Shown piece after piece: positions 7,834 to 16,705 of a stretch of 63,881 nt of DNA. Positions within the stretch are counted from its first letter, which is position 1; the number at the start of each line of letters is the position of its first letter. The stretch is from Mesorhizobium tamadayense. Its GTDB lineage: Bacteria > Pseudomonadota > Alphaproteobacteria > Rhizobiales > Rhizobiaceae. The stretch lies in assembly GCF_003863365.1 (NCBI RefSeq), contig NZ_RQXT01000043.1, positions 1 to 63,881 on the forward strand. The letters are read 5' to 3'. A model generated the notes under the pieces. The model made no database searches, had not been told where the DNA came from, and worked only from the letters and a program-made list of their open reading frames with translations. The position numbers were made by a program, and so were the translations under genes.

Positions 7834-9606
7834 ATGGCGGATTTCGTTAGTGTTCTGAAAAAGCAGCTTGACAAGCACGGCGAGCCCTCGTCCGAGCTGC
7901 GCAAGCGGATCTACGAGAATGCTCGTGAGATGCTGGCGAAGAAACTCGCGGAATATTCCCCGCCGCTTTCCGCCGACGTCATCAGCAAGCAGAAACGTTC
8001 GCTTGAAGATGCCGTTGTCAGCGTCGAGCGGGAATACACCAAGCCTGCTCCGGCGCCCAAGCTGGCTCCAGCAGAAGATCCGCTGGCGGAGCTGGAGCAC
8101 ATCTTCTCGTCGATCGACCGCAACAAGAACCAGCCAAGCCACGTCCGGCAGCCGCCGGTGACGAAGCCCGAGCCTGCCAAGCCCGAGCCTTTCAAGCCGG
8201 CGCCCGCACCGGTCAAGACTGAACCGAGCTGGCAAAGCGCATCAAAGGCAGAACCAAGCTGGCAAAGCGCAGCGAAGCCGGAGCCGAGCTGGCAGAAGAC
8301 GCCTCCGGCACCACCGCCGATGCCCTCGCCGCGCGAGGAGGACGTCGGCCTGCCCGGCATGAATGCCGCCGAGCCGGAAGACGGCAGCGATGTCTTCGCC
8401 AATGACGAGCAGCCGGCCGACACCTTCCAGCGGCTGCGGCCGCCGCCGCGCAAACGCAGCTATGGCGGCTTGATCGCCGCCGTCGTCGTACTGCTGGTGC
8501 TGGCCGGCGGCGGTTACGGCATCTGGCTGAACAAGGATGCGTTCGGCTCCATGCTCGGCTTGACAGGCGGCGGCAGCAAGACGGTCTCGACCGAGCCCCT
8601 GGTCAAGCCTGTTCCGGTAAAACCAGCGACCGAGACGGCAGCCGCGCCGCCCGCTGGGGGCGCAGCGGGCGCCAACGAGCCGAACGAAACCGTCAAGTTC
8701 ACCCAGCGCCTGACCCCTGAAGGCAAGGAGATCGATCCCGGCCCGGCCGGCGGGCAGAGCACCATTGGCGAAGGCGAATCCGTTGCCGCGCTGACCACGC
8801 CGCCGCCGGCTCAGCCTGCAACGACGACACCGCCCGCCCCCGCCGGCACGCCACCGGCCGCGCAAACTCCTAGCGCGACCCCGCCCGCCGCTGGAGCAAC
8901 GCCGCCGGCGCCTGCCGGTGCCGCCGCCAATTCGACCGCGCCTGCTACCGGGACCACGCCTCCCGTCGCAGGGACCACGCCGCCTGCGGCTGGCGCGACG
9001 CCGCCCGCGTCCGGGACCACGCCCGCGCCGGCGACGGCGGAGGCAACCGTGCCGGTCGGCCAGAAGGCGATCTTCTATGAGGAGCGCACCAGCACGCAGC
9101 AGGGCACCGCAGAACCCGGCAGCATCGTCTGGTCACTGGTGCAGGAATCGCCTGGGGGCGACCTGCCGCCGGAGCCGGCGATCCGCGCCGAGGCGACGAT
9201 ACCCGGCAAGGACATCCAGCTGCGCATGACCATCCGGCGCAACACCGACCAGACGCTGCCGGCCAGCCACATCATCGAGATGATCTTCCTGACGCCGGAA
9301 GGGTTTGACGGCGGCGGCGTCGACAACATCCTGCGCATCGCCATGAAGAGCTCGGAACAGGACGCCGGCAGCCCGCTGATCGGCATCCCGGCCAAGATCG
9401 CCGACGGCTTCTTCCTGGTCGCGCTCAACGACACCAAGGCCGACGAGGACGCCAATCTGACGCTGCTGCGGGGACAGGACTGGATCGATGTACCGGTGGT
9501 CTACAAGACCGGACGGCGGGCGCTTCTCACCATGGAAAAGGGCATCCCCGGTGAGAAGGTCTTTGACGAGGCGCTGAAGGCTTGGGCGACGAAGACGTCG
9601 GGGTAA
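7834..9606 (+). CDS. Proline-rich single-pass membrane protein of unknown function
   Basis: I do not recognise the family's function. The 590 residues have a clear modular layout. Residues 1-70 are charged and probably helical (MADFVSVLKKQLDKHGEPSS). Residues 70-165 are Pro/Lys/Ala-rich with three tandem EPSWQ repeats at 130-155. One transmembrane helix lies at about 211-232 (GGLIAAVVVLLVLAGGGYGI). Residues 240-425 are a long Pro/Ala/Thr-rich linker of PPAAGATPPA-like units. A folded C-terminal domain of about 165 residues (from VGQKAIFYEERTS) follows. Basic residues before the helix suggest a cytoplasmic N-terminus and a periplasmic C-terminus tethered by the linker. It starts 68 bp after purA on the same strand. 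Confidence 0.8.
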   Translation: MADFVSVLKKQLDKHGEPSSELRKRIYENAREMLAKKLAEYSPPLSADVISKQKRSLEDAVVSVEREYTKPAPAPKLAPAEDPLAELEHIFSSIDRNKNQPSHVRQPPVTKPEPAKPEPFKPAPAPVKTEPSWQSASKAEPSWQSAAKPEPSWQKTPPAPPPMPSPREEDVGLPGMNAAEPEDGSDVFANDEQPADTFQRLRPPPRKRSYGGLIAAVVVLLVLAGGGYGIWLNKDAFGSMLGLTGGGSKTVSTEPLVKPVPVKPATETAAAPPAGGAAGANEPNETVKFTQRLTPEGKEIDPGPAGGQSTIGEGESVAALTTPPPAQPATTTPPAPAGTPPAAQTPSATPPAAGATPPAPAGAAANSTAPATGTTPPVAGTTPPAAGATPPASGTTPAPATAEATVPVGQKAIFYEERTSTQQGTAEPGSIVWSLVQESPGGDLPPEPAIRAEATIPGKDIQLRMTIRRNTDQTLPASHIIEMIFLTPEGFDGGGVDNILRIAMKSSEQDAGSPLIGIPAKIADGFFLVALNDTKADEDANLTLLRGQDWIDVPVVYKTGRRALLTMEKGIPGEKVFDEALKAWATKTSG

Positions 9607-9680
9607 TACCGCCAGGCTTTGACGTGTCTCCTGAACGCGGCAATCGGCTTCGGGACGGCTTTAGCCCTTGTGTTCCAGCA

Positions 9681-9857
9681 TCGGTGCTGCCCCTCACCTG
9701 CCTGCCGGCATCCTCTCCCCGTATAGTGACGGGGAGAGGGGCGCTCTCATCGACGATTTCGCCAATCACCAATGTTGCAAGATGGTCGCTAGACCAATTC
9801 CCTTCTCCCCGTTCTACGGGGAGAAGGTGCGGGCAGGCGGATGAGGGGCAGCGCCGA
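9681..9857. repeat. Long palindromic intergenic element (RIME-like)
   Basis: A 177-bp element with long imperfect terminal inverted repeats: TCGGTGCTGCCCCTCA at the left is matched by TGAGGGGCAGCGCCGA at the right. Each arm also contains its own hairpin (CTCTCCCCGTATAGTGACGG-type and CTTCTCCCCGTTCTACGGGG-type). It occupies most of the gap between the unknown membrane protein and the ccdA-like gene. The arm sequences resemble those of the elements at 13934-14092 and 26971-27107. Confidence 0.8.
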
Positions 9858-9879
9858 CGCTGACATCGATCGCGTCTGG

Positions 9880-10122
9880 CTAGAATAACCGATATTTAGC
9901 CAAGGGTAGCCCGTACTGCCTGACGTAGCCGTTACAGCTTTCAATGGCGTCCTTGTTCTCTTCTTGCCATTGACGGGTCTTTTCGGCAGCAATCGCATTC
10001 GCGATGCCTGTCTCGGCGGCGCGAGAAATGTCGATGCTCAACGCCTCGGCATCTTCGACCAATTGCCGGTCAATGGAAATTTTGAGTGTTTTTCGTGAAG
10101 ATCGGGCAACGGATTCGGGCAT
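9880..10122 (-). CDS. CcdA-family antitoxin, without a partner toxin
   Basis: Predicted 80-residue protein with the CcdA layout: an N-terminal ribbon-helix-helix DNA-binding half (RKTLKISIDRQLVEDAEALS) and a C-terminal toxin-binding tail ending in NGYVRQYGLPLAKYRLF. The start at 10122 is supported by AGGAG 7 bp upstream; an in-frame ATG at 10146 would add eight residues with no motif. In the normal module ccdB overlaps or follows the antitoxin gene. Here the downstream side holds only a palindromic repeat and no ccdB-like frame, so this looks like an orphan or a remnant. It could still act as a repressor or neutralise a toxin encoded elsewhere. Confidence 0.75.
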   Translation of the reverse strand: MPESVARSSRKTLKISIDRQLVEDAEALSIDISRAAETGIANAIAAEKTRQWQEENKDAIESCNGYVRQYGLPLAKYRLF

Positions 10123-10175
10123 ATGAGCGCTCCTGTCCGTGCCCATGGATACGCGCGTGAAGGCGCATCTTCAAG

Positions 10176-11996
10176 CTACCCCTCCATCTCCTCCCGCAGC
10201 AGCTCCAACTCCAGCCACTCTTCTTCGAGCGCGGCCAGCGTGGTGCGCTCCTTGTCGAGCGCGGCGATCGTCTTCTGGAAGGAGACCGGATCGCGCTCGT
10301 AGAAGGACGGGTCGGCGATGTTGTTCTCCAGCCTGGAGATCGAGGCCGCGACCGCCTCGATCTTCTTCGGCAGGGATTCCAGCGCGAATTTCTGCTTGAA
10401 GGAGAGCTTCTTCGCCGGGCCCTTCGGGACGGCCTGCTCAGCCTTCGGCGCAGCGCTTGCGTCGGCGGCTTCGGCTTTCGGCCTTGCCTTGCGGTCCGCC
10501 AGCCTCGAGCCGCCGCGCTGCGCCAGCATGTCGGAATAGCCGCCGGCATATTCGATCCAGCGTCCGCCGCCGTCAGGCGCGATGACGCTGGTGACGGTGC
10601 GGTCGAGGAAGTCGCGGTCGTGGCTGACCAGGATGACGGTTCCGGCAAAGCCGGCGACGAGCTCCTGCAGCAGCTCCAGCGTCTCCATGTCGAGATCGTT
10701 GGTCGGCTCGTCGAGCACCAGGAGGTTGGCGGGGCGCGCCAGCACGCGGGCAAGCAGCAGGCGCGCCCGCTCGCCGCCCGAAAGCTCGCGCACCGGCGTG
10801 CGCGCCTGCTCCGGCTTGAACAGAAAATCCTTCATGTAGGAGACGACGTGGCGCTGCTCGCCATTGACGACGAGGTTCTCGCCGCGCCCGTCGGTCAGGT
10901 AGTGCGCCAGCGTCTCCTGCGGGTCGACGGCCTCGCGCTTCTGGTCGAGCGTCGCGATCTCCAGATTGACGCCGAGCCGCACAGGGCCGGCATCCGGCGC
11001 CAGCTCGCCGGTCAGCATCTTGAGGAGCGTCGTCTTGCCGGCGCCGTTCGGCCCGACCAGGCCGACACGGTCGCCACGCTGGATGCGGGTCGAAAAACCT
11101 TTGACCACGGTCAGATCGCCGAAACTCTTCTCGATAGCCTTGGCCTCGATCACCAGCTTGCCGGATTCGGCGGCGTCGCTCGCCACCATCGTCGCCGCGC
11201 CCTCGGCGCCGCGATGGCTGCGATGGCGCTGGCGCATGGCCTGGAGCTCGCCGAGGCGGCGCATGTTGCGCTTGCGCCTGGCGGTCACGCCATAGCGCAG
11301 CCAGTGCTCCTCGCGCACGATCTGGCGGCCGAGCTTGTGCTGCTCGCGCTCTTCCTCTTCCAGCACCTGGTCGCGCCATTCCTCGAAATGTGCGAAACCC
11401 TTGTCCAGCCGCCGCGTCTGGCCGCGGTCAAGCCAGACCGTGGCGCGCGAGACGCGTTCGAGAAAGCGGCGGTCGTGCGAGATCAGGATCACGGCGGAAG
11501 AGGTGCGGGCAAGCTCCTCTTCCAGCCATTCGATGACCGACAGGTCGAGATGGTTGGTCGGCTCGTCGAGCAGCAGGATGTCGGGCTCCGGCGCCATGGC
11601 GCGGGCAAGCGTGGCGCGGCGCGCTTCACCGCCGGAAAGGTCGTCGGGGCGTTCCTCGCCGGTAAGGCCGAGATGCTCCATCAGATAGGTGGCGCGATGC
11701 GGGTCGTCGGCTGGCCCAAGGCCCGCCTCGACATAGGCGCGCACGCTGGCGAAGCCATCCATGTCCGGCATCTGCGGCAGGTAGCGAACCGTCGCCGAAG
11801 GCTGGCGGAAGACCTCGCCGTCCTGCGGCTCGATCAGCCCGGCGGCGATCTTGAGCAGCGTCGACTTGCCGGAACCGTTGCGGCCGACAAGCGCGGTCTT
11901 CTCGCCGGCGGAGGCGCTGAGTGCTGCGCCATCGAGCAGCGGCGTGCCGCCGAAGGTCAGTTTTATGCCGTCAAGGTTGAGAAGAGGCGGAGCCAT
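10176..11996 (-). CDS. ABC-F family ATPase (Uup-like)
   Basis: Predicted 606-residue soluble protein with two ABC ATPase domains and no membrane segments, the ABC-F layout associated with ribosome function or tolerance of structured DNA. The first Walker A is GRNGSGKST (residues 38-46), with signature LSGGEARRATLARA and LLLDEPTNHLDL. The second Walker A is GPNGAGKTT, with signature LSGGERARLLLARV and LVLDEPTNDLDM. A charged linker joins the domains, and a C-terminal coiled-coil extension (about 515-606) resembles the Uup DNA-binding tail. The start at 11996 (MAPPLLNLDGIKLTFGG) begins directly at the first ABC fold. The thiamin diphosphokinase gene lies immediately upstream on the same strand. 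Confidence 0.9.
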   Translation of the reverse strand: MAPPLLNLDGIKLTFGGTPLLDGAALSASAGEKTALVGRNGSGKSTLLKIAAGLIEPQDGEVFRQPSATVRYLPQMPDMDGFASVRAYVEAGLGPADDPHRATYLMEHLGLTGEERPDDLSGGEARRATLARAMAPEPDILLLDEPTNHLDLSVIEWLEEELARTSSAVILISHDRRFLERVSRATVWLDRGQTRRLDKGFAHFEEWRDQVLEEEEREQHKLGRQIVREEHWLRYGVTARRKRNMRRLGELQAMRQRHRSHRGAEGAATMVASDAAESGKLVIEAKAIEKSFGDLTVVKGFSTRIQRGDRVGLVGPNGAGKTTLLKMLTGELAPDAGPVRLGVNLEIATLDQKREAVDPQETLAHYLTDGRGENLVVNGEQRHVVSYMKDFLFKPEQARTPVRELSGGERARLLLARVLARPANLLVLDEPTNDLDMETLELLQELVAGFAGTVILVSHDRDFLDRTVTSVIAPDGGGRWIEYAGGYSDMLAQRGGSRLADRKARPKAEAADASAAPKAEQAVPKGPAKKLSFKQKFALESLPKKIEAVAASISRLENNIADPSFYERDPVSFQKTIAALDKERTTLAALEEEWLELELLREEMEG

Positions 11997-11997
11997 G

Positions 11998-12645
11998 TCA
12001 GCTTTCGGGAAGAGGATAGGGGTGGGCGAGCAACAGCGCCCGGCCACGCTCCAGCGCGATCTCGAGCCGGCCCTTGACCTCGTTTGATATGGTGAGCGAG
12101 GAGCCGAACGCCACCTCGACGCGGTCTAGCGGCCACTTGGCGCCGGAGACCGTCAGGCCGGCGAGATCGGAGAAGCCAAGCACCGAGAACAGCGTGCCGT
12201 CGGCGTAGTCGAAGTCGGCTTTTTTGCCGGGCAGGACGGGCACGCCTTCCTGCGCGCCGCTGGTCAGCAGCACCGTGGTTCCCGCATCGGCCAGCCGCAC
12301 GCTTAGAGCCAGGTGCAGGAAGGCATGGTCGGCGCGCTTGCCGCCGAAGGCGCCGGCCAGCACCAGCTTGGTGGCGCCGCGCGCGAGCGCCTCCGCGATG
12401 GCGAGTTCGCCATCGGTCATGTCCTTTTCGGCCGGAAAGATCTTTTGGGGCACGGCGGCAAGATCCTCCGGCAGGTTCGGCGGCACGGAGTCGAAGTCGC
12501 CGACCCAAAGTTCCGGCATGAGGCCAAGCATGCGGGCATGGCCGATGCCGGCGTCGGCGGCGATGACGCGGGAGCCTTCGATCTGGCGATCGAGCCGAGG
12601 CGTACGGACGAGGTCGCCGCCAAGCAGGATGGTGAATGTGCCCAT
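11998..12645 (-). CDS. thiN: Thiamin diphosphokinase
   Basis: Predicted 215-residue cytosolic kinase that transfers diphosphate from ATP to thiamin, giving the coenzyme TPP. Typical segments are ILLGGDLVRTP at the N-terminus, ADAGIGHARMLGLMPELWVG followed by DFDSVP, and KDMTDGELAIAEALARGA. The gene is transcribed away from the TPP riboswitch and thiBPQ operon and ends one base before the ABC-F gene begins, so the two are probably co-transcribed. The functional link is clear: thiamin taken up by ThiBPQ is made into the coenzyme by this enzyme. Confidence 0.88.
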   Translation of the reverse strand: MGTFTILLGGDLVRTPRLDRQIEGSRVIAADAGIGHARMLGLMPELWVGDFDSVPPNLPEDLAAVPQKIFPAEKDMTDGELAIAEALARGATKLVLAGAFGGKRADHAFLHLALSVRLADAGTTVLLTSGAQEGVPVLPGKKADFDYADGTLFSVLGFSDLAGLTVSGAKWPLDRVEVAFGSSLTISNEVKGRLEIALERGRALLLAHPYPLPES

Positions 12646-12742
12646 GGGCGTCGCCTTACCAGCCCGGCCCGTGAAACGGAAGCCGTGGCCGGGATGCCCG
12701 GCAAACTTCCGCTTGCGCAGTGCTGCGGCCCGCCCTATGTCT

Positions 12743-12856
12743 CGAAACGCTCTAACGGGGTGCCGGACGCTGACTTCGCGAACCGGCTGAGAGGCAACAA
12801 AGCCAACCCGCTGAACCTGATCCGGTTTGTACCGGCGGAGGGATTAGACGTTTCGG
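12743..12856 (+). ncRNA. TPP (THI-box) riboswitch
   Basis: Both conserved halves of the TPP aptamer are present: CTGAGAGGC at 12787-12795 and ACCCGCTGAACCTGATCCGG at 12806-12825, followed by GGCGGAGGGA. The P1 stem can be drawn between CGAAACG (12743-12749) and CGTTTCG (12849-12855), extended by TCTA with TAGA. About 45 bp separate the aptamer from the thiB start codon. In that gap GCCTCAATTCCTT can pair with the Shine-Dalgarno AAGGAGGC, which suggests control of translation initiation; that part is inference. Confidence 0.93.
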
Positions 12857-12902
12857 ACCATCCGACGCCTCAATTCCTTTAACGCGAACGAAGGAGGCGC
12901 CG

Positions 12903-13913
12903 ATGCGCTCATTATTGTCCCAGCTTGTTCTCGCAACGGGTCTTGTCTCGCTTCTGGCAGGCGTTGGGCCTGCCGAGGCGAAGGACAAGCTCACCGTCTA
13001 TACCTATGAAAGCTTTACCGCCGACTGGGGTCCGGGACCCGCGGTGAAGAAAGAGTTCGAGGCCGAATGCGGCTGCGATCTCGAATTTGTCTCGGTGGCC
13101 GACGGCGTGGCATTGCTCAACCGCGTCAAGCTGGAGGGCGTCGGCACCAAGGCCGATGTCGTGCTCGGCCTCGACACCAACCTGACCGCCGACGCCAAGG
13201 CGAGCGGCCTGTTCGCGCCGCATGGCGCCATTGCCGATTTGAATGTGCCCGGCGGTTGGAAGGACGACACTTTCGTTCCCTTCGACTATGGCTATTTCGC
13301 CGTCGTCTACGACACCGAGAAGCTGAAGAGCCCACCGAAAAGCCTGAAGGAGCTGGTCGAGGGCAGCGGCGCCGACAAGATCGTCATCCAGGATCCGCGC
13401 ACCTCGACGCCGGGCCTTGGCCTGCTCTTGTGGGTGAAGTCGGTCTATGGCGACAAGGCGCCGGAAGCCTGGGCCAAGTTGAAGTCCAAGGTTCTGACCG
13501 TGACGCCGGGCTGGAGCGAGGCCTACGGCCTGTTCACCAAGGGCGAGGCGCCGATGGTGCTGTCCTACACCACCTCGCCGGCCTACCACATGGTGGCCGA
13601 GAACACCGCACGCTACCAGGCGGCGTCATTCGAGGAGGGCGAGTATCTGCAGATCGAGGTCGCCGGCATCACCAAAACCGGCGCCAAGAACCCGCTGGCG
13701 GAAAAATTCATCGCTTTCATGAGCGGGCCGAAGTTCCAGGACGTCATCCCCGAGACCAACTGGATGTTCCCGGCCGGCAAGACCGACAAGCCGCTCAACC
13801 CGGCCTTCGACAGACTGGTGAAGCCGACCAAGACCTTGCTGTTCAGTCCGGAGGAGGTCGCGGCCAACCGCAAGGCCTGGGTGGATGAGTGGTTGGCGGC
13901 GATGAGCAAGTAG
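12903..13913 (+). CDS. thiB: Thiamin ABC transporter, periplasmic binding protein
   Basis: Predicted 336-residue periplasmic protein that binds thiamin or its phosphates and delivers them to ThiP. The signal peptide covers about residues 1-27 (cleavage after AEA). The mature protein starts KDKLTVYTYESFTADWGPGP, characteristic of ThiB, and keeps LEFVSVADGVALLNR, VLGLDTNLTADA and the hinge FDYGYFAVVYD. AAGGAGG precedes the ATG. The gene stands directly behind the TPP riboswitch, so expression should fall when TPP is plentiful. A palindromic element then separates it from thiP. Confidence 0.93.
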   Translation: MRSLLSQLVLATGLVSLLAGVGPAEAKDKLTVYTYESFTADWGPGPAVKKEFEAECGCDLEFVSVADGVALLNRVKLEGVGTKADVVLGLDTNLTADAKASGLFAPHGAIADLNVPGGWKDDTFVPFDYGYFAVVYDTEKLKSPPKSLKELVEGSGADKIVIQDPRTSTPGLGLLLWVKSVYGDKAPEAWAKLKSKVLTVTPGWSEAYGLFTKGEAPMVLSYTTSPAYHMVAENTARYQAASFEEGEYLQIEVAGITKTGAKNPLAEKFIAFMSGPKFQDVIPETNWMFPAGKTDKPLNPAFDRLVKPTKTLLFSPEEVAANRKAWVDEWLAAMSK

Positions 13914-13933
13914 CCGGCTTTGATAACTGTCGA

Positions 13934-14092
13934 CCACCCCCCTCTGGCCTGCCGGCCATCTCCACCGCAAGGGGGGAGATCGGCTGTTTCGCCGCCTCGC
14001 TCATTTCTGTCACAGTGGAGATTGGCGAAGGCAGCGGAGCGCCTAATCTCCCCCCTTGCGGGGGAGATGGCCGGCAGGCCAGAGGGGGGTGG
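13934..14092. repeat. Palindromic element inside the thi operon
   Basis: A 159-bp element with 47-bp terminal inverted arms (13934-13980 and 14046-14092) that differ at a single base. Core pieces are CTCTGGCCTGCCGGCCATCT on the left and its complement on the right. The arms could pair in the mRNA between thiB and thiP. The element belongs to the same general type as the one at 9681-9857. Confidence 0.88.
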
Positions 14093-14150
14093 GCGGGAAC
14101 TCGGCATTCGTCAGCCATTTGAAACCCATTGCTGTATTGAGTGACGCGGG

Positions 14151-15773
14151 ATGCGCACGCGTCAATCCAATGACTCCCGCACCACCGCCGGCATCGTCGC
14201 CCTCGTGGCAGTCGCCTTGCTCATAGGCGGCGCCTTCGCCGGGCTTGTCCTCGAAGGCGCGCGCGATCCATCCGGCGCTCTTGCCGCCTTCGACGGCTAT
14301 CTCCTGCGCGTCGCCCGCTTCACGCTCTGGCAGGCGCTGCTGTCGACATTGCTGTCGGTCGCGCCGGCGCTGCTGGTGGCACGCGCGCTGTCCAGGCATC
14401 CGGGCTTTCCCGGGCGTCGCCTGATCCTGCAGCTCTTCACCGTGCCGCTGGCGCTGCCGGCCATCGTTGCCGCCCTTGGCGTGTTGGCGCTCTACGGCCA
14501 TGCCGGCTATTTCGCCCACGTGCTCGGCAAGCTCGGCGGCGGGGAGTGGTCGGGCATATATGGCCTCTCCGGTATCCTCATCGCGCATGTCTTCTTCAAC
14601 CTGCCTTTGGCCACGCGCCTGTTCCTGGAGGCGCTCGGCACGGTGCCGGCCGACCAATGGCGGCTGGCGAGCCAGCTCGGCATAGGCGCCCGGCCGGCCT
14701 TCCGGCTGATCGAGTGGCCGGCGTTGCGCTCCGCCTTGCCGGGCGTCGCAGGGCTGGTGTTCATGCTTTGCATCACCTCCTTCACCATCGTGCTGACGCT
14801 GGGCGGCGGACCGGCGGCGACGACGCTGGAGGTCGCGATCTACCATTCGCTGCGCTTCGATTTCGATCCGGCCCGGGCGGTGGTGCTGACGCTGCTGCAG
14901 ATCGGCCTGACCTTTGTCGTGGTCACCGCGCTGACGCGGCTCGGCGCCAACACGGTCGGCGACGCCAATCTGCCGGTGGCGCCGCGCCGCTATCTTTCGG
15001 CCGGCAAGGTCGAGGCCGTTCTGAACGCCGGCCTGATCGTGCTTGCCCTGCTGTTCGTCGCCGGGCCGATGGTGGCAATCGTGTTGGCCGGGCGGGAGGC
15101 TGATCTTGGGCGGCTGGCCGGCGAGGACGCCGTGCGCCGCGCGACGCTCACCAGCGCCGGGCTCGCCTTCCTCTCGGCGCTGCTTGCCGTGGCGCTGTCG
15201 CTATCGCTCATCGCGGCCCGGCGGGCGCTGGCCCTGCGCCGGCGCGCGGGCAGCGCCATGTCGCTGCTCGAGCATGCCACCGACACCGGCGCCGGTTTCG
15301 TGCTGGTCGTGCCGCCGATCGTGGTCGGCGCCGGCTGGTTCCTGGCATTGCGCAACGTGACGGATGTGTTCGCCGTCGCGCCCGTCATGGTCGTCGCCGT
15401 CAATGCGGTGATGGCGATGCCTTTCGCCATCCGCGCCGTTCGCCCGGCCTACGACGCGGCAAGCGAGCGCCACGAACGGCTTTGCCTGGCGCTCGGCATT
15501 TCCGGCTGGAACCGGCTGCGCCTGGTCGACTGGCCGTCGCTTAGGCGGCCTTTAGCCACCGGCTTTGCCTTCGCCATGGCGCTGTCGCTCGGCGATCTCG
15601 GCGTGATCGCGCTGTTCGGCAGCGATTCGGTGCAGACCTTGCCCTACCTTCTGCTCGCGCGCATGGGCAGCTACCGCACCGCCGACGCCGCTGGGCTCGC
15701 CTTGCTGCTCGGCCTTGTCTGCCTGATACTGGTGGTCGCCGCCGACTGGATGGGCCGGGAAGCAAAGGCATGA
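14151..15773 (+). CDS. thiP: Thiamin ABC transporter permease
   Basis: Predicted 540-residue inner-membrane protein with two fused permease halves of about 250 residues, the ThiP architecture (about 12 helices). Each half carries the EAA-type loop that docks on ThiQ: ALGTVPADQWRLASQLGIGA in the first and LALGISGWNRLRLVDWPSLR in the second. It overlaps thiQ by 4 bp (ATGA), so translation of the two is probably coupled. It is separated from thiB by 237 bp that includes a long palindromic element, unusual for this operon. Confidence 0.93.
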   Translation: MRTRQSNDSRTTAGIVALVAVALLIGGAFAGLVLEGARDPSGALAAFDGYLLRVARFTLWQALLSTLLSVAPALLVARALSRHPGFPGRRLILQLFTVPLALPAIVAALGVLALYGHAGYFAHVLGKLGGGEWSGIYGLSGILIAHVFFNLPLATRLFLEALGTVPADQWRLASQLGIGARPAFRLIEWPALRSALPGVAGLVFMLCITSFTIVLTLGGGPAATTLEVAIYHSLRFDFDPARAVVLTLLQIGLTFVVVTALTRLGANTVGDANLPVAPRRYLSAGKVEAVLNAGLIVLALLFVAGPMVAIVLAGREADLGRLAGEDAVRRATLTSAGLAFLSALLAVALSLSLIAARRALALRRRAGSAMSLLEHATDTGAGFVLVVPPIVVGAGWFLALRNVTDVFAVAPVMVVAVNAVMAMPFAIRAVRPAYDAASERHERLCLALGISGWNRLRLVDWPSLRRPLATGFAFAMALSLGDLGVIALFGSDSVQTLPYLLLARMGSYRTADAAGLALLLGLVCLILVVAADWMGREAKA

Positions 15774-16558
15774 CAACGACGAGCGACGGCATCGGGGCAC
15801 AGGAGGCGCTGGCCCTCACGCTGGACGGCGTTTCGTTCAGCTACGGCGAGGCGGCGTTCCGCTTCGATGCCGGGTTCGCCGCCGGCAGGATCACCGCCAT
15901 CATGGGGCCGAGCGGGTCAGGCAAGTCGACACTGCTCAGCCTGATCGCCGGCTTCGAAACGCCCGACGCGGGCAAGGTGCTGATCGGCGGGATCGATGTC
16001 GGCGACGCCGCGCCTTCCGCGCGGCCGGTGTCGATGGTGTTCCAGGAAAACAATCTGTTCGCCCACCTCTCCGTGGAGGGCAATGTCGGACTCGGCCGCA
16101 CGCCATCGCTCAGGCTTACGTCTGCCGATCGCCACGCGGTTGCGGAAGCGCTGGCGCGCGTCGGCCTTGCCGGCAAGGAGCAGCGGCTTCCGCGCGAGCT
16201 TTCCGGCGGCGAGCGGCAACGCGTCGCGCTGGCGAGGGTGCTTCTGCGCGACCGACCGGTGCTTCTGCTCGACGAGCCCTTCGCCTCGCTCGGTCCGGCG
16301 CTGCGCGACGACATGCTCGACCTTGTGGCCGGCATCCATGCCGAGCGGCACATGACCGTGCTTTTCGTGACGCACCACCCACAGGACGCGCGCCGCATCG
16401 GCCAGGAGATCGTGTTTGTGGACGAGGGCAGGGTCGCGGCAACGGGGTCGGCAGCCGATTTCTTCGACCGCTCTGGACCGGACGCCTTCCGGCGCTATAT
16501 CGGCGATCGAGGCGGCAGCGTTGCCGGATCACAACATATTGCCCGGAAGCCGACATAA
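15770..16558 (+). CDS. thiQ: Thiamin ABC transporter ATP-binding protein
   Basis: Predicted 262-residue ATPase of the thiamin importer. Walker A GPSGSGKST lies at 46-54, the Q-loop is in MVFQENNLFAHLSV, the signature is ELSGGERQRVALARVLL, and Walker B is VLLLDEPFASLGP, followed by the switch His in FVTHHPQDA. The start overlaps the thiP stop as ATGA. It is the last gene of thiBPQ; an M48 protease starts about 150 bp later on the same strand. Confidence 0.93.
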   Translation: MTTTSDGIGAQEALALTLDGVSFSYGEAAFRFDAGFAAGRITAIMGPSGSGKSTLLSLIAGFETPDAGKVLIGGIDVGDAAPSARPVSMVFQENNLFAHLSVEGNVGLGRTPSLRLTSADRHAVAEALARVGLAGKEQRLPRELSGGERQRVALARVLLRDRPVLLLDEPFASLGPALRDDMLDLVAGIHAERHMTVLFVTHHPQDARRIGQEIVFVDEGRVAATGSAADFFDRSGPDAFRRYIGDRGGSVAGSQHIARKPT

Positions 16559-16705
16559 TTTTCGGCCAAACCGGCGGCGGGTGATCCGGCGTTTGCTTGC
16601 CTTGTCCGGGGGAGTGTGGCTAGGTCCGGCCATACCGGTCCGGAGTAGCTGTGATTTGCCGAAAGACTTCGAAAGGAAGCCGATCTGACGACCGGCATCG
16701 AGAGA

